Below, piece after piece: positions 32,231-35,478 of a stretch of DNA of 35,478 bases (position 1 is the first letter of the stretch; each line of letters opens with the position of its first letter). This DNA is from Gammaproteobacteria bacterium. Lineage in GTDB: Bacteria > Pseudomonadota > Gammaproteobacteria > Pseudomonadales > Cellvibrionaceae. Location of the stretch: contig JANYIO010000322.1 in NCBI GenBank assembly GCA_025362015.1, forward strand, positions 1-35,478, written 5' to 3'. Position numbers and translations under genes: made by a program. Below the pieces are notes generated by a model. The model made no database searches and had not been told where the DNA came from. It saw only the letters and a list, made by a program, of their open reading frames with translations.

Positions 32231-34087
32231 TTATAGTTTAGTAAATTTAATCCAGTTGATATTGTAACCACCTGCGGGTGCATAAATGGCAATTTGTTGC
32301 TGTCCTGCAGTCAAGCTCACAGTGTGTGAAATAGTTTGCCAGGTTTGCCAGCCACCGGTGTTAGGTACATTAATAGTAGCGTAAATAGGATTGGCGCCAG
32401 CCTTTTCAAGTCGAATCGCACCGCCATTCATACCCGCTACGCGATACTCCACTTTGTAAGTACCAGTTGTAGGAAGATTAATATTCCAAACAATCCAATC
32501 ACCAGCATCTATCCAACCAACATTTAAACCACCTTCAGAACAATTTTCTGTTTGAATGCCGCTCATGGATACAAAACTTTCAGATTCAATTTGCGTAGAC
32601 CAGCTATTTGAAACAACTTTAGAAACAACAACAGAGGTAATCACATCATTAAAACCATCATCCACCAAACAAGTATCATCAGCAGTTTTTACGATGCTTG
32701 CACCCGTAAAATTATTTTCGTTAAAAAGTTGAATTTGATAACCGGCTTGAACTTTTAATGAGGATACATCGTTATCAAGTACACCCAAGGCATTCAACTG
32801 CGCCAAGGTATAACTACCTTCTTTCAACGCCGCTGTATAACCACCAAAATCACAATGCTGATATAAATTGACAACACCTGTGGGCACAACGACAACACCA
32901 TTTAACAAACTACGCGCTGCACTGATTTGTAAAGACAGCAAATAGTTGTAAACATTGTCTAAGCGCGTTTGTTCAGTTGCGTTGCCTTTGTATTGCTTTC
33001 TTTGTTTGTAAAGTTCAGCCACCAACTCCAAATCAGCTTGCCCCATATTTACGCCTAAACGTTGCTGCATAGATGTGAGATAACCGTAACCAAATTCGCG
33101 TGTCGGCTCAATATCAGTACCTTCGCCATAGTCATTCCAGGTTGCAACTTGAATACGCGGTGAGCCATTATTAATAGCTAAATCGAGCGATGTCTGGAAA
33201 GTGCCCAAGCCGTTGTGCTCGATGACAAAAGGGTTAGTTCCCCACCCACCAGCGGCATAAAACGCATTAAACCCAGGCGCAACTGCACCCATTTTTAAAC
33301 CGTAATTAGTAGCGCTTTGATAAAAATTTGTAAGATGCGTCAAGTACGGAGTGCCATCTTGATACACCCACGCAAATTCACCCTGCGAGTTTGCTCCTGC
33401 ATCGCCATGCTCATACCACAAGGTTAGAAAATAAGGTTTTGTGGTTAGCACTGAAAAAATATTTGTCCAGTCGCCTGGAGTTTGAAAAGTCTGCGGGCCA
33501 AAATCCAACATTAAAGGTTGATTATTAATTTTTATATAAGTAGCTTTGTTAAAATAATTATCGCGCAAATAGGACATATCGTTGCGCGCTTGACCAAGTT
33601 TGTCACCAACATTCGCCAGTGTAATGTTGTTATCTTCATACACTATTGCAAACTCAAGACCTACCTGCCCTATTTTATTAATGACTGCTTCAGCATTTTG
33701 ACGATTTCTCGCATAATCAAACGCGTTAGTGGTACCCGGCCAATCAATTAAAACACCATCAACACCCGAAAGTTTCATCAATAATAATTGATATTCAATG
33801 ACATCAGAATCAGCCGAAGCATAAGGGCCAATTAACGGATAATAATAAGTTGCAATATCTCTACGGCCAGAAGCATCCATCACATCAGGATTTTTATTGG
33901 CCATAGTCCAATGCCCACCCCAATAGCCAGAAAATTCTTTGGATTCGAACCAAGGCATAAGATGAACATAAACTTTATTACCAATACTTTTTTGAACAGG
34001 TGCCGGGTTGTACGCAGCATCTACAGCCACACTTCCGAATATCAGTGCCAATGAAAAACCGGATAGAATTTGGTTTATTTTTTTCAT
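32231..34087 (-). CDS. Secreted GH71/GH99-like glycosidase with beta/gamma-crystallin and CBM6 domains
   Basis: A 618-residue exported protein with a signal peptide to about residue 24 (AVDA). Residues 37-345 resemble the GH71/GH99 clan of alpha-glucan or mannoside hydrolases: KVYVHLMPWFE, GVDGVLIDWPG, EFAIVYEDN and ATWNDYGEGTDIEPT (about 315-329). A beta/gamma-crystallin domain lies at about 405-488, with two calcium-site motifs, DNDVSS and NDVITS. A CBM6 is at about 499-618 (IESESFVSMSGIQTE, GWIDAGDWIVWNINLP, NINWIKFTKL). GH71 members cut alpha-1,3-glucan and GH99 members cut mannosides, so the substrate is uncertain. It has its own terminator and lies downstream of two LacI-type operators. 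The combination with a crystallin module is unusual. Confidence 0.88.
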   Translation of the reverse strand: MKKINQILSGFSLALIFGSVAVDAAYNPAPVQKSIGNKVYVHLMPWFESKEFSGYWGGHWTMANKNPDVMDASGRRDIATYYYPLIGPYASADSDVIEYQLLLMKLSGVDGVLIDWPGTTNAFDYARNRQNAEAVINKIGQVGLEFAIVYEDNNITLANVGDKLGQARNDMSYLRDNYFNKATYIKINNQPLMLDFGPQTFQTPGDWTNIFSVLTTKPYFLTLWYEHGDAGANSQGEFAWVYQDGTPYLTHLTNFYQSATNYGLKMGAVAPGFNAFYAAGGWGTNPFVIEHNGLGTFQTSLDLAINNGSPRIQVATWNDYGEGTDIEPTREFGYGYLTSMQQRLGVNMGQADLELVAELYKQRKQYKGNATEQTRLDNVYNYLLSLQISAARSLLNGVVVVPTGVVNLYQHCDFGGYTAALKEGSYTLAQLNALGVLDNDVSSLKVQAGYQIQLFNENNFTGASIVKTADDTCLVDDGFNDVITSVVVSKVVSNSWSTQIESESFVSMSGIQTENCSEGGLNVGWIDAGDWIVWNINLPTTGTYKVEYRVAGMNGGAIRLEKAGANPIYATINVPNTGGWQTWQTISHTVSLTAGQQQIAIYAPAGGYNINWIKFTKL

Positions 34088-34316
34088 AGTTATTTATTCT
34101 TAGTTAATACAAATTATGGGGGGAAACTCACATTCAATTTCGCGAAAACACACAGTTATTATTATGTATCAATACTACAACCCTACTAACCTAAAGCACT
34201 ATTTAGAACCCTATTGAGCAGTGCCGTCCAAGCAGAATAACGCTTTATTTTTGGTTAAACAAATAAATAATTCGACGTTGCTTACATCATCACAGGATAA
34301 ATAAATCAACCCTCAT

Positions 34317-34332
34317 ATGAAAACGTTTTCAT
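34317..34332. promoter_or_regulatory. LacI-family-type operator, copy 1
   Basis: ATGAAAACGTTTTCAT is a perfect 16-bp palindrome with a central CG, the form of operators bound by LacI-family repressors (PurR, CcpA and others). It lies about 230 bases upstream of the GH71/99-like start and is followed by TGATGCAAGCC, which is partly repeated after copy 2. Confidence 0.75.
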
Positions 34333-34369
34333 TGATGCAAGCCACGCAAAAAAAGAGGGCTATTGTGGA

Positions 34370-34385
34370 ATGAAAACGTTTTCAT
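34370..34385. promoter_or_regulatory. LacI-family-type operator, copy 2
   Basis: Identical 16-bp palindrome ATGAAAACGTTTTCAT, with its centre 53 bp from that of copy 1, about five helical turns. Similarity between the copies continues through the next 11 bases with three differences. No LacI-family gene is in the window. Confidence 0.75.
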
Positions 34386-34693
34386 TGACGCAGACCAATA
34401 CATCAAAAAGCCGATTAAATCAAGAATCCATAAAGTAGAGGGCTAATACCTGTCAGACACTATCAGTTTCCGACAACCGACAAAATCTTCAAATTTACAT
34501 CCCATTAAACGTTAGTTAACGTACCGAACCAGTGTGCATTTCACGACATTATTAACACCCAGTATCAAGCAACCATTAAAAGTATTCTTACGCTGCTAAA
34601 TTAATTTTCAAATAGGTTTTTATGTTTAAATATTTTTATTGCTGATCATTTAAATTTTTCTCAACTCCAACTGAGATTTTTAAGGAATACAAA

Positions 34694-34948
34694 ATGTCTG
34701 AGACAACTGATGTAACAGAGCACGCAATTTTCGTTAGCGAATTTGAACGAAGGGTTAATGAACTTATTGCTTGGGCAGTTGCAACATCACCCAAACATAT
34801 TTCACCGTTATTTACCCATGACTTTGAAACAGTGCGAAAAAACATTTGCAAGATTGCCAGCGGTGGTAGCGATGCGCCGCATCGCGAACTCGAACCAGCA
34901 GAAGGTGGCCCGCAATACATCAATGATAACCCCGCGCCCTGGCCATAA
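34694..34948 (+). CDS. Small protein of unknown function
   Basis: An 84-residue acidic soluble protein that I do not recognise. It starts with ATG at 34694, with AAGGA about 7 bases upstream. The N-terminal half has a helix-forming stretch (FVSEFERRVNELIAWAVA) and the C-terminus is Pro/Asn-rich (GGPQYINDNPAPWP). No signal peptide or membrane segment is seen. A frame on the opposite strand covers part of the same bases but has no ribosome site. It is separate from the GH71/99-like gene, which is divergent. Confidence 0.6.
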   Translation: MSETTDVTEHAIFVSEFERRVNELIAWAVATSPKHISPLFTHDFETVRKNICKIASGGSDAPHRELEPAEGGPQYINDNPAPWP

Positions 34949-35265
34949 TAGGCGTTATGTTATCGGGTGATAGCGCATCCAGTATCATCGATAATCCACT
35001 ACAAACCTTTACAACATCTGGAATTTATTGAGTGTCACTGATCACCGCAGTGCAACGGCAATAAAAGAACAAAGACTACCAGTGCAACTATATCAATCGA
35101 TCATCTGTAAGAAAGCAGCGCCTAATGTTATTTACCTCACTATCGTCGAACAAATCCGTGTTTTTCAGCCGAATTATCTTCGCCTCCTAACACCACTTTA
35201 TAACGCTAATTCGGCAAACGTACATTCCCTGTAAAATATCGGCCTTTTTAGTTAGGTTGATATTC
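34949..35265. other. Intergenic stretch with no supported feature
   Basis: About 317 bases. A weak frame with a TTG start (35028-35234) has no ribosome site and no recognisable features. I see no terminator after the small gene, no clear promoter hexamers and no RNA gene. Confidence 0.5.
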
Positions 35266-35478
35266 ATGCAGATCTTTTTTTCTTCCCTTCACGCGTTAGA
35301 TCAATACAGTTTTTCTTTAGACAATCTCCCTCAAGGTGACGCCTGCCAACATTGTGCTGCCGCAAACCAATGGGTTTCGCATGGCTATGTCTACAAGCAG
35401 CGCTCTATGATGAAACGCGAGGTGGTAGGCAAACGTCTCTTATGTGGCAAGCGTTACGGTAAACAGGGGTGTGGCCGA
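35266..35478 (+). CDS. Cysteine-rich (zinc-ribbon-like) protein, N-terminal part only
   Basis: An open frame of 71 codons running off the right edge. It has Cys27-x2-Cys30 (CQHC), then HGYVYKQRS, then single Cys at 59 and 68 in KRLLCGKRYGKQGCGR. The layout resembles the zinc-ribbon N-terminus of some transposase or phage-related proteins, but I cannot name a family. The start ATG at 35266 has AGG about 10 bases upstream. No inverted repeat of an insertion sequence is seen near the start. Confidence 0.5.
   Translation, partial: MQIFFSSLHALDQYSFSLDNLPQGDACQHCAAANQWVSHGYVYKQRSMMKREVVGKRLLCGKRYGKQGCGR

Larger units (their letters stand above)
34088..34693. other. Regulatory intergenic region of the GH71/99-like gene
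   Basis: A 606-base stretch between divergent genes. It holds the two LacI-type palindromes at 34317-34332 and 34370-34385. The remaining sequence is AT-rich; I found no convincing promoter hexamers and no coding frame. Confidence 0.6.

Noticed and set aside
34636-34923. Minus-strand frame of 95 codons opposite the small gene at 34694
   Set aside because: No ribosome site, Cys/Ser-rich composition, and the plus-strand gene has a clear ribosome site and a more normal composition.
35028-35234. 68-codon plus-strand frame with TTG start
   Set aside because: No ribosome site and no recognisable features in an AT-rich stretch.
1-35478. tRNA, rRNA, complete insertion sequences, prophage or CRISPR arrays
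   Set aside because: None was recognised on reading; this was by eye and small RNA genes could be missed without tRNAscan or Rfam searches.

Overview
The window looks like a chromosomal segment of a gammaproteobacterium close to Cellvibrio or other Cellvibrionaceae. The grounds are an MSHA-type pilus locus, gammaproteobacterial housekeeping genes (trmL, mioC, fldB, fused mnmC, an FNR/Anr regulator), and secreted carbohydrate-active proteins with CBM6 and CBM32-type modules joined by Ser/Ala/Val-rich linkers. This assignment is inference from gene content; no rRNA is present to confirm it.

Bases 1-3966 (minus strand): the start of an MSHA pilus biogenesis operon, read right to left as mshI (PilM-like), a PilN-like gene, mshJ (PilO-like), mshK (PilP-like) and mshL (secretin, cut by the left edge). 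The genes touch or overlap by a few bases. Bases 4209-5040 hold a single prepilin gene with its own candidate promoter and a clear intrinsic terminator.

Bases 5114-17494 (minus strand): a tightly packed operon for a second type IV filament / type II secretion-like machine. In transcription order it encodes an ExeA/MshM-like AAA ATPase, a lipoprotein secretin, a TPR protein with a GspB/MshN-like N-terminus, a GspE/MshE-type ATPase with an apparently intact MshEN c-di-GMP-binding motif, a GspF/MshG platform protein, a GspL-like fused PilM-PilN protein with an Arg/Asp-rich repeat insert, a PilO/GspM-like protein, a PilP/GspC-like protein, a GspK/PilX-like prepilin without Glu5, and a classical prepilin. 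Just upstream (17642-20143) is an 833-residue Ig-repeat lipoprotein, a candidate surface partner. Two different secretins within 16 kb imply two assembly systems side by side. This is the most interesting part of the window.

Bases 20200-28512: housekeeping and regulatory genes. trmL is divergent from the translationally coupled mioC-fldB-mnmC operon. A ComFB-family protein, a DUF502 membrane protein and a secreted glutaminyl cyclase follow. Next come a cold-shock protein with a structured leader and an fnr/anr-DUF4202-sirB2 cluster. Two strong bidirectional terminators separate the convergent units.

Bases 28552-34385: two secreted polysaccharide-active proteins on the minus strand. One is CBM32-CBM32-FN3 plus a large C-terminal domain of uncertain enzyme family. 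The other is a GH71/GH99-like domain plus beta/gamma-crystallin and CBM6. Two identical 16-bp LacI-type palindromes, 53 bp apart, lie upstream of the second gene. The right end holds a small unknown gene and the truncated start of a cysteine-rich (zinc-ribbon-like) protein. I saw no rRNA, tRNA, CRISPR array or complete insertion sequence.
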